Positions 1 through 8,828 of a stretch of DNA of 64,000 nucleotides are shown piece by piece. The notes under the pieces were generated by a model. It did not search any database, was not told the DNA's origin, and worked only from the letters and a program-made list of their open reading frames with translations. The DNA lies in NCBI RefSeq assembly GCF_900112645.1, contig NZ_FOMO01000009.1:109700-173699 (forward strand), in the 5' to 3' direction. A program made the translations under genes and the position numbers. Each line of letters begins with the position of its first letter. Within the stretch, counting starts at the first letter, position 1. Origin of the DNA: Phytopseudomonas straminea (lineage in GTDB: Bacteria > Pseudomonadota > Gammaproteobacteria > Pseudomonadales > Pseudomonadaceae).

Positions 1-31
1 AGCGCAGAAGAATACCGCGAAGCGGCGGCGC

Positions 32-1552
32 TCAGCGCTTACGTTTGCTGAAGGTGTCCAGCGCGCGCTCGATGCACTGCGCGGTCTTGGTGAAGGCCTG
101 CACGCTGGTGTCACTGATCGGCTGGCCGCCCTGGTCGGCAAACAGCAGCATCACCACCCGCTCGTTGCTGGCCAGCGAGCGGATCAGCAGGTGTTCGCTA
201 GGCAGCAAGGCTTTCAGGTCGCCTGGCAGCAGGGCAGAGAATTGCGCCATGTTGGCTGGCGTCAGGCGCAGTTGTGCGGGCTTTTCCAGCAGCCGACGCA
301 GCACCTGGCTCTGCGCCGGATGGAGGGTCAGGCCGCCAGCGCTGGCCGTCACCCCAGCGTGCTGCTGCACCTGCAGACGGCTGTGGTTGCGGTCGGCCAG
401 CAGCATCACCACCCGCGACAACCCAGTGGCCTGCAGCGCCTGGCGAGCGCAGGTGGTGAGCTGCTGGACGTTGCTGAAGGCTGAAGGCTGGGCCAGCAGT
501 TGGCTGCACAGCTGCCGCCAATCGATCGCTTGAGGTGACGGGGCAGGCGCCGGCACTGGCTTTGGCTGGAAGTGGCGTGCATCCCAGGGCCACAGCAGCG
601 CCTCGGCGGGGTGCCAGAGGCCGACGGTATCCAGTTGCCGGGCGCTGTGCGCGGCGTTCTGGTGGATCTGCTGCTGCAGCTCGGTCAGTGGTAGCTGCAG
701 GTACAGGCAATTGAGTCCGTGCCAGCGTCGGGTGTGGGGGCCGTTCCAGGCGTTGTGTGCCGACACCGCGATCACATTGGCTAGCAGAATGCTGTTGGCC
801 GGCTGGGTGAGCCAGCGCTGCAGCGTTGGGTTGGCGTCCAGTGCCTGCTGCTGGCGCAGCGGCTCATCGTTGCGTCGGGCAATGTGCAGGGCTCTGCCCA
901 GTAGGCGGCGATCATCAATCAGCAAGCGATAGCCCTGAGAGATCCACGCCGGCAGGCGCCAGCGCTCGGCCAGCGCCAGGCACAGCGCGAACAACGGTAT
1001 GCCGAGCATGTCGCGTTCGACCTTTACGGGCTGCTCGCCGTCTATCAGTACACGCCGTTCCCAGGCCTCGAACAGGTGGGGGTGAGCGGCCAGCAAGACC
1101 CAGACTGGCGATAGGAATAGCAGGCTGCCCCAGTGAATTTCCTGCCACAGACGCGCCAGGCGCGCGGCGAACAGGCCATTGGCCTGGAAAGCGGCGTGCT
1201 GGCTGATTAGCTGGATCTGCCGTAGTGGAGCTGGAATATCGGCAAGCGGCCGGGCGGGCAAGCGGGCCAGAAGCTCTTCGGCGCGCTTCAAGCCCAGGCG
1301 GGTCAGGGCAGTCTCCAGGCTTTCCGCTGCCTCACCCAGGGCGCTGCCCTTGCTGTTGGCCTCGCGCAGCACGCTGAGCACCAGTGCCGGGCTGTCCTGC
1401 ATCAGGTCGGCGATCTCACGCAGCGAGCGGCGGCTGTCGGCCAATGCGCGGCGTACCTGCAGGTGATGATCGGCCGCGATGGGCAGCAGCTGACCGTCCA
1501 GCTGCTTGAGCCAGGCATCGAGGGTGCGCGGTAACGGCGTGCTTGCGACCAT
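32..1552 (-). CDS. HDOD domain-containing protein
   Basis: A 506-residue soluble protein with no signal peptide or membrane segment. The N-terminal part (about residues 20-230) has the helical pattern of HDOD domains, including a stretch around residues 45-70 that reads like the conserved repressed-helix core ending in REANS. HDOD proteins are HD-like domains that usually lack a catalytic HD pair and act in signalling; the ligand and partner here are unknown. The C-terminal 170 residues, after a proline/alanine linker near 340, could be a GAF-like sensory domain, but I cannot prove that. It is transcribed divergently from motA, with about 120 bp between the two start codons. An unstudied homologue sits at the same place next to motA in P. 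aeruginosa as I recall. The ATG at 1552 is the first in frame. Confidence 0.75.
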   Translation of the reverse strand: MVASTPLPRTLDAWLKQLDGQLLPIAADHHLQVRRALADSRRSLREIADLMQDSPALVLSVLREANSKGSALGEAAESLETALTRLGLKRAEELLARLPARPLADIPAPLRQIQLISQHAAFQANGLFAARLARLWQEIHWGSLLFLSPVWVLLAAHPHLFEAWERRVLIDGEQPVKVERDMLGIPLFALCLALAERWRLPAWISQGYRLLIDDRRLLGRALHIARRNDEPLRQQQALDANPTLQRWLTQPANSILLANVIAVSAHNAWNGPHTRRWHGLNCLYLQLPLTELQQQIHQNAAHSARQLDTVGLWHPAEALLWPWDARHFQPKPVPAPAPSPQAIDWRQLCSQLLAQPSAFSNVQQLTTCARQALQATGLSRVVMLLADRNHSRLQVQQHAGVTASAGGLTLHPAQSQVLRRLLEKPAQLRLTPANMAQFSALLPGDLKALLPSEHLLIRSLASNERVVMLLFADQGGQPISDTSVQAFTKTAQCIERALDTFSKRKR

Positions 1553-1591
1553 GGGGGTGTGCCAAAATGGCTTTTTTTAGACTTAACTGAC

Positions 1592-1618
1592 TATAGTCTG
1601 GCGCATCTCTTCCGATAA
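1592..1618 (+). promoter_or_regulatory. Sigma-28 (FliA)-type promoter for motAB
   Basis: TATA at 1592-1595 and TCCGATAA at 1611-1618 are separated by exactly 15 bases. The FliA consensus is TAAA-N15-GCCGATAA, so 3 of 4 and 7 of 8 bases match at ideal spacing. The site lies 56 bases upstream of the motA start, on the motA strand, in the gap between divergent genes. FliA control of stator genes is established in enteric bacteria; that it applies here is inferred. Confidence 0.6.
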
Positions 1619-1673
1619 ATAGAAGGGGATTCGCGCGGTCGCCCTTTCTTATTCACCTGATCAAGTTTTTTCT

Positions 1674-2525
1674 ATGGCCAAAATCATCGGCATCATCGTT
1701 GTATTCGCTTGCGTGTTCGGCGGCTTCGTCGCGTCGGGCGGTCATCTCATGGCCCTGGTGCACCCTTTCGAAGTGCTGATCATCGGCGGTGCGGCGCTGG
1801 GCGCCTTCCTGCAGGCCAACCCGGGCAGCATGTTCATGACTGTCTTCAAGAAGTCGTTGAAGATGTTCAAGTCGCGCTTCACCCACGATTACTACCTGGA
1901 AGTGCTGCGCCTGCTCTATGAAATTCTCAACAAGGCGCGCCGCGAGGGGATGATGGCTATCGAAGCCGACCTCGAAGACCCGGCGGCGAGCCCGATCTTC
2001 AGCAAGTACCCGGCGGTGCTGGGCGATGAGCGCATGGTCGCGTTCATCTGCGATTACCTGCGCATCATGTCCTCGGGCAACATGGCGCCCCACGAGCTCG
2101 AAGGCCTGTTCGACATGGAACTGGTCGGCCTCAAGGAGGAACTCGAGCACCCGGCCCACGCGGTGGCGAAGATCGCCGACGGCATGCCGGCGATGGGTAT
2201 CGTCGCCGCGGTACTGGGTATCGTGATCACCATGTCGATTCTCGCCGAGGCGGACAACGCGCAGATCGGTGAGAAGGTCGGTACCGCGCTGGTCGGTACC
2301 TTCCTCGGTATTCTCGCCTCCTACGGCTTCTTCGGCCCGCTCTCCGCGGCGCTCGAGCACGACGCCAAGGAAGAGCTGAACGTCTACGAGGCCATCAAGG
2401 CCGGCCTGGTCGCCTCGGCGTCCGGCATGCCGCCGTCGCTGGCCGTCGAGTTCTCGCGCAAGACCCTGTATCCGGCGCACCGCCCGAGCTTCAGTGAGCT
2501 TGAGCAGGCCATGCGCGGGAACTAA
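1674..2525 (+). CDS. motA: Flagellar motor stator protein MotA
   Basis: MotA forms the proton-driven stator ring of the flagellar motor together with MotB in the inner membrane. The 283 residues are the usual length. Two hydrophobic segments at about 1-20 and 30-50 and two at about 170-190 and 200-222 bracket the long cytoplasmic loop. That loop carries the basic pair at R89/R90 and E97, matching the rotor-contacting R90/E98 of the E. coli protein, and P172 matches the conserved proline next to the proton channel. No good Shine-Dalgarno is seen before the ATG. motB follows after 5 bases, so the two form an operon, probably read from the sigma-28-like promoter upstream. Confidence 0.96.
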   Translation: MAKIIGIIVVFACVFGGFVASGGHLMALVHPFEVLIIGGAALGAFLQANPGSMFMTVFKKSLKMFKSRFTHDYYLEVLRLLYEILNKARREGMMAIEADLEDPAASPIFSKYPAVLGDERMVAFICDYLRIMSSGNMAPHELEGLFDMELVGLKEELEHPAHAVAKIADGMPAMGIVAAVLGIVITMSILAEADNAQIGEKVGTALVGTFLGILASYGFFGPLSAALEHDAKEELNVYEAIKAGLVASASGMPPSLAVEFSRKTLYPAHRPSFSELEQAMRGN

Positions 2526-2530
2526 GCACC

Positions 2531-3565
2531 ATGGAAAACAACCAGCCGATCATCGTCAAGCGGGTCAAGAAGGTTGCCGGCGGCCACCATGGTGGCGCCT
2601 GGAAGATCGCCTTTGCCGACTTCGCCACGGCGATGATGGCTTTCTTCATGGTGATGTGGCTGATGTCCTCGGCCACCCCCGAGCAGAAGAAACTGATCTC
2701 CGGTTACTTCAAGGACCCCATCGGTTTCTCCGAGAGCGCCAGCCCCTATGTGATCGACCTCGGCGGCTCGCCGACCCCGTCGCCGGACCGCACCCTCAAC
2801 GAACAACCCCAGGAGGCCCCGGGGGACGAAGCGAAGGCCGATCCCAAGGATCCCGCCGAGCTGGACGCCGAGCAGGCCGAAGCCAAGGCCGAGGAAGTCG
2901 AGCGCGAGCGCCTGGAGCTGCTGCTGCAGGAGCTGCAGACCAAGGTCGAGCAGGACCCGCAGCTGCAGCGTTTCAAGGATCAGATCCTGTTCGAGATCAC
3001 CCAGGACGGCCTGCGCATCCAGATCGTCGATGCCGAGAATCGGCCAATGTTCGCCCTCGGCAGCGCGCAGCTGCAGCCGTACTTCGAGGACATCCTGTTC
3101 GCCCTCACAGACACCATAAAGACGGTGCCCAACAAGATCAGCATCAGCGGCCATACTGACGCCAAGCCGTTTGCCGGCGCTGGCGGCTTCGGCAACTGGG
3201 AGCTGTCGGCCAACCGCGCCAATGCGGCGCGGCGCGTGTTGATCGCGGCGGGCTACGACGATGCCCAGGTGGCGCGCGTGGTCGGCTATGCCTCGTCGGC
3301 GCTGTTCGACCGCAACGATCCGTTCAACCCGGTGAACCGGCGCATCGATATCGTGGTGCTGACCAAGAAGGCACAGCGCAACATCGAAGGCGAGCAGGGC
3401 GGTGGCGCGCTTGCGCCGGATCCCGCGTCGGGTTCGCCTTTCGGCGATGCGGGTGCGGGCTCAAGCGCGGCGCCTGCAGCCGAGCCGCTTTCCAGTGATC
3501 AGGTGCGCGAGAAGCTGAACATATTCGAAGATGGCACGTTGAAGATGGATCAGCCCAAGGAGTGA
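2531..3565 (+). CDS. motB: Flagellar motor stator protein MotB
   Basis: MotB anchors the stator to peptidoglycan and carries the proton-binding aspartate. A single membrane helix spans about residues 25-50 and contains D30 in the sequence AFADF, equivalent to the essential D32 of E. coli MotB. It is followed by an acidic, coiled-coil-like linker (about 95-150) and an OmpA-type peptidoglycan-binding domain (about 165-285) with the ISGHTDAKPF motif. The C-terminal 60 residues are low-complexity and acidic. The ATG lies 5 bases after the motA stop. The motAB-type pair is one of two stator sets usually present in Pseudomonas; a second (motCD) would be elsewhere. Confidence 0.96.
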   Translation: MENNQPIIVKRVKKVAGGHHGGAWKIAFADFATAMMAFFMVMWLMSSATPEQKKLISGYFKDPIGFSESASPYVIDLGGSPTPSPDRTLNEQPQEAPGDEAKADPKDPAELDAEQAEAKAEEVERERLELLLQELQTKVEQDPQLQRFKDQILFEITQDGLRIQIVDAENRPMFALGSAQLQPYFEDILFALTDTIKTVPNKISISGHTDAKPFAGAGGFGNWELSANRANAARRVLIAAGYDDAQVARVVGYASSALFDRNDPFNPVNRRIDIVVLTKKAQRNIEGEQGGGALAPDPASGSPFGDAGAGSSAAPAAEPLSSDQVREKLNIFEDGTLKMDQPKE

Positions 3566-3571
3566 TCGGCT

Positions 3572-3589
3572 CGCACACCAACGTGTGCG
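3572..3589. terminator. Hairpin between convergent motB and rsgA
   Basis: CGCACAC at 3572-3578 pairs with GTGTGCG at 3583-3589 around a 4-base loop. It lies in the 31-base gap between convergent motB and rsgA. There is no T-run on either strand, so it is at best a weak or factor-dependent bidirectional terminator. Confidence 0.35.
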
Positions 3590-3596
3590 GAGCGGA

Positions 3597-4628
3597 TCAA
3601 TACTCGGGTTCCGGCAAACTGGCCAGAATGTGCCGGTAGCTGTTCATCCGCTGCGGCTGAATCCGCCCATCTTCCAGCGCCTTGAGCAGGGCGCAGCCGG
3701 GCTCGCGGTCATGCTTGCAGTCGCGGAAGCGGCAATGGCCGAGCAGGTCGGCGAACTCGATAAAGCCCGCCTCCACATCGTCACGGCTGACATGGCCGAG
3801 GCCGAACTCACGAATACCCGGTGAGTCGATCAGCTGGCCGCCGCCGGGGAAGTGGAACAGGCGCGCGGTCGTAGTGGTGTGGGTGCCCTTGCCGGTCAGC
3901 TCCGACAGCGCGCCGACGCGGGTGTCGACGCCCGGCAGCAGGCTGTTGACCAGCGACGACTTGCCGACGCCCGACTGGCCCACGAAGACGCTGATGTTGC
4001 CGTCGAGCTGCTTCTTGAGCTGCTCCATGCCATCGCCTTCCAGCGCCGAGACTTCCAGCAGCGGATAACCCAGCTGGCGATAGACGCCGAGCAGTGCGTT
4101 CAGCGCGGTTTCGTTTTGTGCATCGATCAGGTCCGCCTTGTTGAGCAGCAGCAGCGGGCGAATGCCGGCATGTTCGGCGGCCACCAGATAGCGGTCGATC
4201 AGGTTGGCGTGGGGCTCGGGCAGCGGCGCAAAAACGATGACGATCAGGTCGACGTTGGCCGCGACCGGCTTCAACTGGCCACGGGTGTCCGGTCGGCACA
4301 GCTCGGTGTCGCGCGGCAGCTGGGCGACGATCACGCCGATGCCCTGGTTGCCCGGGCGCCACACCACACGGTCGCCAGTGACCAGCGTCGGCAGGTTGGC
4401 GCGCAAGTGGCAGCGGAACACCTGGCCGCTCAGCTCGCCGTCGGTGGCTTCGACTTCCACCTGCACGCCGAAGTGGGCGATCACCAGGCCGGTCTGCTCC
4501 GGGCCCAGATCGCCGCCTTCCAGGGTTTCCACCACGCGGGATTCGCGCTTGGCGGCGCGTGCGGCGCGCTCGCCCTGGATCTTTTCGATGCGCCAGTTTT
4601 GCCGGCGGTTGAGTTGGCGTTTGGCCAT
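3597..4628 (-). CDS. rsgA: Ribosome small-subunit-dependent GTPase RsgA
   Basis: RsgA (YjeQ) is a circularly permuted GTPase that helps mature the 30S subunit. The 343-residue product has an N-terminal OB-fold (about 40-110). The G motifs are in permuted order: NKAD at 163-166, then the P-loop GQSGVGKSS at 217-225, then DSPG at 268-271. The C-terminal zinc knuckle has C299, C304, H306 and C312. The frame stays open about 40 codons further upstream, but the ATG at 4628 gives the normal basic N-terminus (MAKRQLNRRQ) and the family length. The gene is convergent with motB. All hallmarks are intact. Confidence 0.96.
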   Translation of the reverse strand: MAKRQLNRRQNWRIEKIQGERAARAAKRESRVVETLEGGDLGPEQTGLVIAHFGVQVEVEATDGELSGQVFRCHLRANLPTLVTGDRVVWRPGNQGIGVIVAQLPRDTELCRPDTRGQLKPVAANVDLIVIVFAPLPEPHANLIDRYLVAAEHAGIRPLLLLNKADLIDAQNETALNALLGVYRQLGYPLLEVSALEGDGMEQLKKQLDGNISVFVGQSGVGKSSLVNSLLPGVDTRVGALSELTGKGTHTTTTARLFHFPGGGQLIDSPGIREFGLGHVSRDDVEAGFIEFADLLGHCRFRDCKHDREPGCALLKALEDGRIQPQRMNSYRHILASLPEPEY

Positions 4629-4746
4629 GGGGCTTCCGAGTTGTGCTGCGCTTGAAATGGCTCGGATTCTAGCACGCCTGATGGCGCGACAATTTGTCGA
4701 GGCCGGCGCTAGACTGGCCACCCGTCTTTCTACGAGCCTCAACGGC

Positions 4747-5538
4747 ATGGCTGCTTCCTACCGCGCGCTGCATCGCCTGGGTGAACGTTATCCGGCCCTC
4801 CTGGCCCTGTTGATCCAGTTGGTGGTCACCCTAGTCATGGGCGTGGCGATCATTGCTGCGGCCCGGCTGTTCGACTGGCGCGCGAGCCCCTTGGTCGCCG
4901 GTTTGCTGCACGGCCTGCTTTGCGCCTGCCTGGCTCGCTGGCTGGGCCTGTCGCGCTGGTGGTGGTGGCTGAATCTGCTGTTCGTGCCGAGTTTGCTGCT
5001 GGCCAGTGGTGCGCCGCTGCCGTCCTGGCTGTTTCTGCTCGGCTTTCTGTTATTACTGATGCTCAACTGGAACAGCTTCGGCGAGCGCGTGCCGCTTTAC
5101 CTGACCGGCGCCGGTACCCGGCATGAACTGGCTCGCCTGCTCGAAGCCCGCGGCCAGCGTTTCAGCTTCGTCGATCTGGGCTGCGGCCCGGCCGGCACCT
5201 TGCTGTGGCTGGCGCGGCGTTTTCCCCAGGCACAGTTCACCGGCGTGGAAACTGCGCCGCTGTCCTTTGCAATTGCCTGGTTGCGCTGCCTCGGCCGGCG
5301 CAACTGCCGGATTCGTTATCAGAACCTGTGGCGCACCGAGTTGAGCGCCATCGACGTCGCCTACTGCTTTCTCTCACCTGCGCCGATGCCTGCGCTTTGG
5401 GACAAGGCCCACACCGAGTTGCCGAAAGGTGCCTGGCTGATCAGCAATACCTTCGAGATTCCCGGCGTGGCGCCGCAGCGCGTGGTCGAGCTCAAGGACT
5501 GGCGCGATTCACGCCTGCTGCTCTGGGAGATTGGCTAG
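4747..5538 (+). CDS. Membrane-anchored class I SAM-dependent methyltransferase
   Basis: The N-terminal half (about residues 15-110) is very hydrophobic and tryptophan-rich, with about four predicted membrane segments. The C-terminal half (about 125-263) is a Rossmann-type methyltransferase with motif I DLGCGPAGT starting at D143 and an acidic residue ending the next strand (FTGVETAP). The substrate is unknown. The ATG at 4747 is chosen because it precedes the hydrophobic part; an in-frame ATG at 4681 would add 22 residues, and neither has a clear Shine-Dalgarno. The gene lies between rsgA (divergent) and orn (27 bases downstream, same strand), so it may be co-transcribed with orn. Confidence 0.75.
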   Translation: MAASYRALHRLGERYPALLALLIQLVVTLVMGVAIIAAARLFDWRASPLVAGLLHGLLCACLARWLGLSRWWWWLNLLFVPSLLLASGAPLPSWLFLLGFLLLLMLNWNSFGERVPLYLTGAGTRHELARLLEARGQRFSFVDLGCGPAGTLLWLARRFPQAQFTGVETAPLSFAIAWLRCLGRRNCRIRYQNLWRTELSAIDVAYCFLSPAPMPALWDKAHTELPKGAWLISNTFEIPGVAPQRVVELKDWRDSRLLLWEIG

Positions 5539-5565
5539 AATGACGAACCCAAAGAGGAGCGCAGC

Positions 5566-6108
5566 ATGCAGAACCCACAGAATCTGATCTGGATCGACCT
5601 GGAAATGACCGGTCTCGATCCCGAAACGGACGTCATCATCGAGATGGCGACCATCGTCACCGATACCGAACTCAACGTGCTGGCCGAAGGCCCGGTGATC
5701 GCCGTGCACCAGAGCGACGAGCGCCTCGCGGCGATGGACGAGTGGAACACGCGCACCCACGGCGAGAGCGGGCTGACCCAGCGCGTGCGCGACAGCAAGG
5801 TCAGCCAGGCCGAGGCCGAGGCGCAGACCATCGCCTTCCTGGAAAAGTGGGTGCCGAAAGGCAAGTCGCCGATCTGCGGCAACAGCATTGGCCAGGATCG
5901 TCGCTTTCTCTACAAGTACATGCCGGCGCTGGAAGCCTACTTCCACTACCGCTACCTGGATGTGTCGACCCTCAAGATTCTTGCCGAGCGCTGGGCGCCC
6001 GGCGTCAAGGAAGGCTTTGTGAAAACCGGCACGCACCAGGCGCTGGACGACATCCGCGAGTCCATCGCCGAGCTCAAGTACTACCGCCAGCACCTGCTCA
6101 GGGTGTGA
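5566..6108 (+). CDS. orn: Oligoribonuclease
   Basis: Oligoribonuclease is the DEDDh 3'-5' exonuclease that degrades RNA dinucleotides. In Pseudomonas it also clears pGpG, the breakdown product of cyclic-di-GMP. The 180 residues are the family length. The N-terminus shows the first metal-binding motif, IWIDLEMTGLD, with D11 and E13, and later motifs end with the H-x4-D pair in THQALDD near residue 158-164. A clear Shine-Dalgarno (AGAGGAG) precedes the ATG. The gene is convergent with queG, separated by a palindromic repeat. Confidence 0.97.
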   Translation: MQNPQNLIWIDLEMTGLDPETDVIIEMATIVTDTELNVLAEGPVIAVHQSDERLAAMDEWNTRTHGESGLTQRVRDSKVSQAEAEAQTIAFLEKWVPKGKSPICGNSIGQDRRFLYKYMPALEAYFHYRYLDVSTLKILAERWAPGVKEGFVKTGTHQALDDIRESIAELKYYRQHLLRV

Positions 6109-6119
6109 AGGCTGCAATT

Positions 6120-6192
6120 CCGTAGCCCGGGTTAGCCATAGGCGTAACCCGGGGAGATTCCTGGGTTTCGCTGCGCTCGATCCAGGCTACGG
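6120..6192. repeat. REP-like palindrome between orn and queG
   Basis: CCGTAGCC at 6120-6127 pairs with GGCTACGG at 6185-6192, with further partial pairing inside (CCGGGTTAG against GTAACCCGG). This is the extragenic palindrome style common in Pseudomonas. It lies between two convergent genes and may also act as a transcription or decay barrier. Confidence 0.65.
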
Positions 6193-6199
6193 TATTGGA

Positions 6200-7270
6200 T
6201 CAGCTCTGGCGCTGGGCGTGCTGCTCCAGTGCCCAGCGCACATGCTCGCGCACCAGCTCCGACGGATACTCGCGGCGGGCCTCCAGTGCTTCCAGTACCG
6301 GGATGCTCGACGGCGCGTTGCCCAGGCCGACGGCCAGGTTACGCAGCCAGCGCTCGTAACCGGCGCGGCGCAGGGGTGAGCCTTCGGTACGGCTAAGAAA
6401 CTCCTCCTCGCTCCAGCGAAACAGCTCGGCCAGCTCGGCATTGTCGAGGCTGTGCCGCGGCTGGAAATCACTCTGCTCGGTAGGTTTGGCGAAGCGGTTC
6501 CAGGGGCAGACCATCTGGCAGTCGTCGCAGCCGAACACGCGATTGCCGATGGGCGCGCGCAGCTCTTCCGGGATCGGCCCCTTGAGCTCGATGGTCAGGT
6601 AGGAAATGCAGCGCCGGGCATCGAGCACGTAGGGGCCGACGAAGGCGGCGGTCGGGCAGATGTCCAGGCAGGCGCTGCAGCGCCCGCAGTGTTCGCTGCC
6701 GTGGGGCGCATCCTCGGGCAGCGGGATGTCGACGAACAGCTCGCCGAGAAAGAAGTAACTGCCAGCCTTGCGATTGAGCACCAGGGTGTTCTTGCCGATC
6801 CAGCCCAGGCCGGATTGTTCGGCGATGGCCTTCTCCAGCACTGGCGCGCTGTCGACGAAGGCGCGGTAACCGAACGGCCCGATGGCCTGCTGGATACGCT
6901 CGGCCAGCTGCTGCAGACGTTTGCGGATCAGCTTGTGGTAATCGCGGCCCAGAGCGTAGCGCGACACGTAGGCTTTTTCCGGCTCCTGCAGGCGCTGGGC
7001 CATCTGCGTATCGCCGGGCAGGTAGTCCATACGCAGCGACACCACGCGCAGGGTGCCGGGCACCAGCTCGTCGGGATGTGAACGTTTGCGGCCATGCGCG
7101 GCCATATAGTCCATCTCGCCCTGGTAGCCGGCATCCAGCCAGCGCTGCAGGTGGGCCTCGTGCTCGCCCAACTCCAGGCCGCTGATGCCCACCTGCTGGA
7201 AGCCCAGTTCACGGCCCCAGTCCTTGATGGACTGGGCGAGGCTGGCGAGGTCGGGGGCGGCGTCGGTCAT
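6200..7270 (-). CDS. queG: Epoxyqueuosine reductase
   Basis: QueG catalyses the last step of queuosine tRNA modification, reducing epoxyqueuosine to queuosine with cobalamin and two [4Fe-4S] clusters. The 356-residue product has the likely catalytic acid in FVDSAP (D140) and two ferredoxin-type cysteine sets: C195/C198/C201/C205 and C248/C251/C255. A HEAT-like C-terminal part follows, with sequence YERWLRNLAVGLGN. The ATG at 7270 is preferred over an upstream in-frame start because it gives the family N-terminus and leaves room for the divergent nnr start at 7329. No strong Shine-Dalgarno is seen. Confidence 0.95.
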   Translation of the reverse strand: MTDAAPDLASLAQSIKDWGRELGFQQVGISGLELGEHEAHLQRWLDAGYQGEMDYMAAHGRKRSHPDELVPGTLRVVSLRMDYLPGDTQMAQRLQEPEKAYVSRYALGRDYHKLIRKRLQQLAERIQQAIGPFGYRAFVDSAPVLEKAIAEQSGLGWIGKNTLVLNRKAGSYFFLGELFVDIPLPEDAPHGSEHCGRCSACLDICPTAAFVGPYVLDARRCISYLTIELKGPIPEELRAPIGNRVFGCDDCQMVCPWNRFAKPTEQSDFQPRHSLDNAELAELFRWSEEEFLSRTEGSPLRRAGYERWLRNLAVGLGNAPSSIPVLEALEARREYPSELVREHVRWALEQHAQRQS

Positions 7271-7328
7271 GCTGGGCGGGAATCTGCAGTAGGCGGCGTA
7301 TAATTCTGCCAGACATCGGAGCTCAGGC

Positions 7329-8828
7329 ATGCGGCATTCATCAGACGATCTTCCCCTCGCGCTCTATAGCGCCGCCCAGGTGCGGGCGCTGGATGCGGCG
7401 TTGATCGCTGCCGGCACGCCAGGTTTCGAGTTGATGCAGCGCGCGGCCCACATCATCTGGCGGGCGCTGCGCCGTGAGTGGCCGGAGGTCGGCGCGGTAA
7501 CCATTCTGACCGGTCACGGCAACAATGCGGGCGACGGCTACCTGGTCGCGGCCCTGGCCCGGCGTGCCGGGTGGCAGGTGCGGGTGCTGGCCGTCAGCGA
7601 GCCGCAGCGTTTGCAGGGCGATGCCGCGCTGGCCCGTGACGAGGCCTGCGCTGCCGGTGTCGAGATACTGAATTGGCAGGCGGATTCCGAGCCTCGGGGT
7701 GTGCTGGTCGATGCGCTGCTCGGCACTGGTTTGGCGGGCGAGGTGCGCGAACCTTATTCATTGGCTGTCGACTGGATCAACCGCAGTGGCCAGCCGGTGC
7801 TGGCAGTGGATATTCCATCCGGCATCTGTGCGGACAGCGGCCAGGTGCTTGGGCAGGCGGTCACGGCGCACCTGACCGTCACCCTGATTGGCTTGAAGAT
7901 CGGCCTGTTCGTCGGCCAGGTGCTCGATCATGTCGGCCGCCTGGTATTCGATGATCTGCAGGCTGACGCCGAGATCGTGGCCGGTCAGCCATCCGTAGCG
8001 CATCGCCTGGCTGGCGAGATGTTGCCAAGGGTTGCCCCTCGTCAGCCGACCACCCATAAAGGCCAGCTGGGCCACTTGCTGGTGGTTGGCGGTGATCAAG
8101 GCACCGGCGGTGCGGCGCTGCTGTCGGCGCAGAGCGCGCTGCGCGGCGGTGCCGGCATGGTGTCCCTGGCCACTCGCGCGGAGCATATCGGCGCCGCGCA
8201 AACGCGCCTGCCCGAGGTGATGAGTCTGGCGGTCGCTTCGGCCAATCAATTAAACGTGTTGGCAGGCAAGATCACCGTGTGGGTGGTCGGGCCTGGGCTC
8301 GGGCAGGGCGCCTGGGGCCGCAGTCTGCTGTCGGCAGCCGCTGCCGCTAGTGGCGTTCAGGTATGGGATGCCGACGCGCTCAACCTGCTGGCCACAGATA
8401 ATGTGCGCATCGTCCCCGGCAGCGTGATCACTCCGCACCCCGGCGAGGCGGCGCGCCTGTTGGGTATCTCCACGGCTGAGCTGCAGGCCGATCGCCCGGC
8501 TGCGGCCAGGGCGTTGGCCCGGCGTTACGACGTAGTTTGTGTGCTCAAGGGGGCCGGCACGCTGGTTGCCGATCCGGCTGGTCGCCTGCTGGTGTGTGAT
8601 CGCGGCGATCCGGTGATGGCTGGCGCCGGGCTGGGCGATGTGCTGGCCGGTCTGATCGGCGCGCTGATTGCCCAGGGCTGCAGTACGTGGCAGGCAGCGG
8701 CCCTAGGCGTGTGGGTGCATGCCTGCGCCGGTGAGTCACTGGCCCATAAAGGAAATGGTCTGGCGGCCAGCGATCTGTGCGACGCTATCCGTCATTTGTT
8801 ACAGGAGCGAGCCGCTTGTCGGAATTAG
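7329..8828 (+). CDS. nnr: Bifunctional NAD(P)H-hydrate epimerase / ADP-dependent NAD(P)H-hydrate dehydratase
   Basis: This YjeF-type enzyme repairs damaged NADHX and NADPHX. The N-terminal YjeF_N epimerase domain spans about residues 10-215, with the GHGNNAGDGYLVA nucleotide-binding loop near 58-70. The C-terminal ribokinase-like dehydratase domain spans about 225-495, with GAGLGDVLAGLIGAL near 435. At 499 residues it is a full-length fusion. A GGAG Shine-Dalgarno precedes the ATG. The 3' end overlaps the TTG start of tsaE by 13 bases, giving the nnr-tsaE-amiB-mutL coupled operon common in gammaproteobacteria. Confidence 0.96.
   Translation: MRHSSDDLPLALYSAAQVRALDAALIAAGTPGFELMQRAAHIIWRALRREWPEVGAVTILTGHGNNAGDGYLVAALARRAGWQVRVLAVSEPQRLQGDAALARDEACAAGVEILNWQADSEPRGVLVDALLGTGLAGEVREPYSLAVDWINRSGQPVLAVDIPSGICADSGQVLGQAVTAHLTVTLIGLKIGLFVGQVLDHVGRLVFDDLQADAEIVAGQPSVAHRLAGEMLPRVAPRQPTTHKGQLGHLLVVGGDQGTGGAALLSAQSALRGGAGMVSLATRAEHIGAAQTRLPEVMSLAVASANQLNVLAGKITVWVVGPGLGQGAWGRSLLSAAAAASGVQVWDADALNLLATDNVRIVPGSVITPHPGEAARLLGISTAELQADRPAAARALARRYDVVCVLKGAGTLVADPAGRLLVCDRGDPVMAGAGLGDVLAGLIGALIAQGCSTWQAAALGVWVHACAGESLAHKGNGLAASDLCDAIRHLLQERAACRN

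Noticed and set aside
4204..4746. N-terminal extension of the methyltransferase frame by 181 codons
   Set aside because: The extension is antisense to rsgA and has no membrane or enzyme character. The protein begins near 4747.
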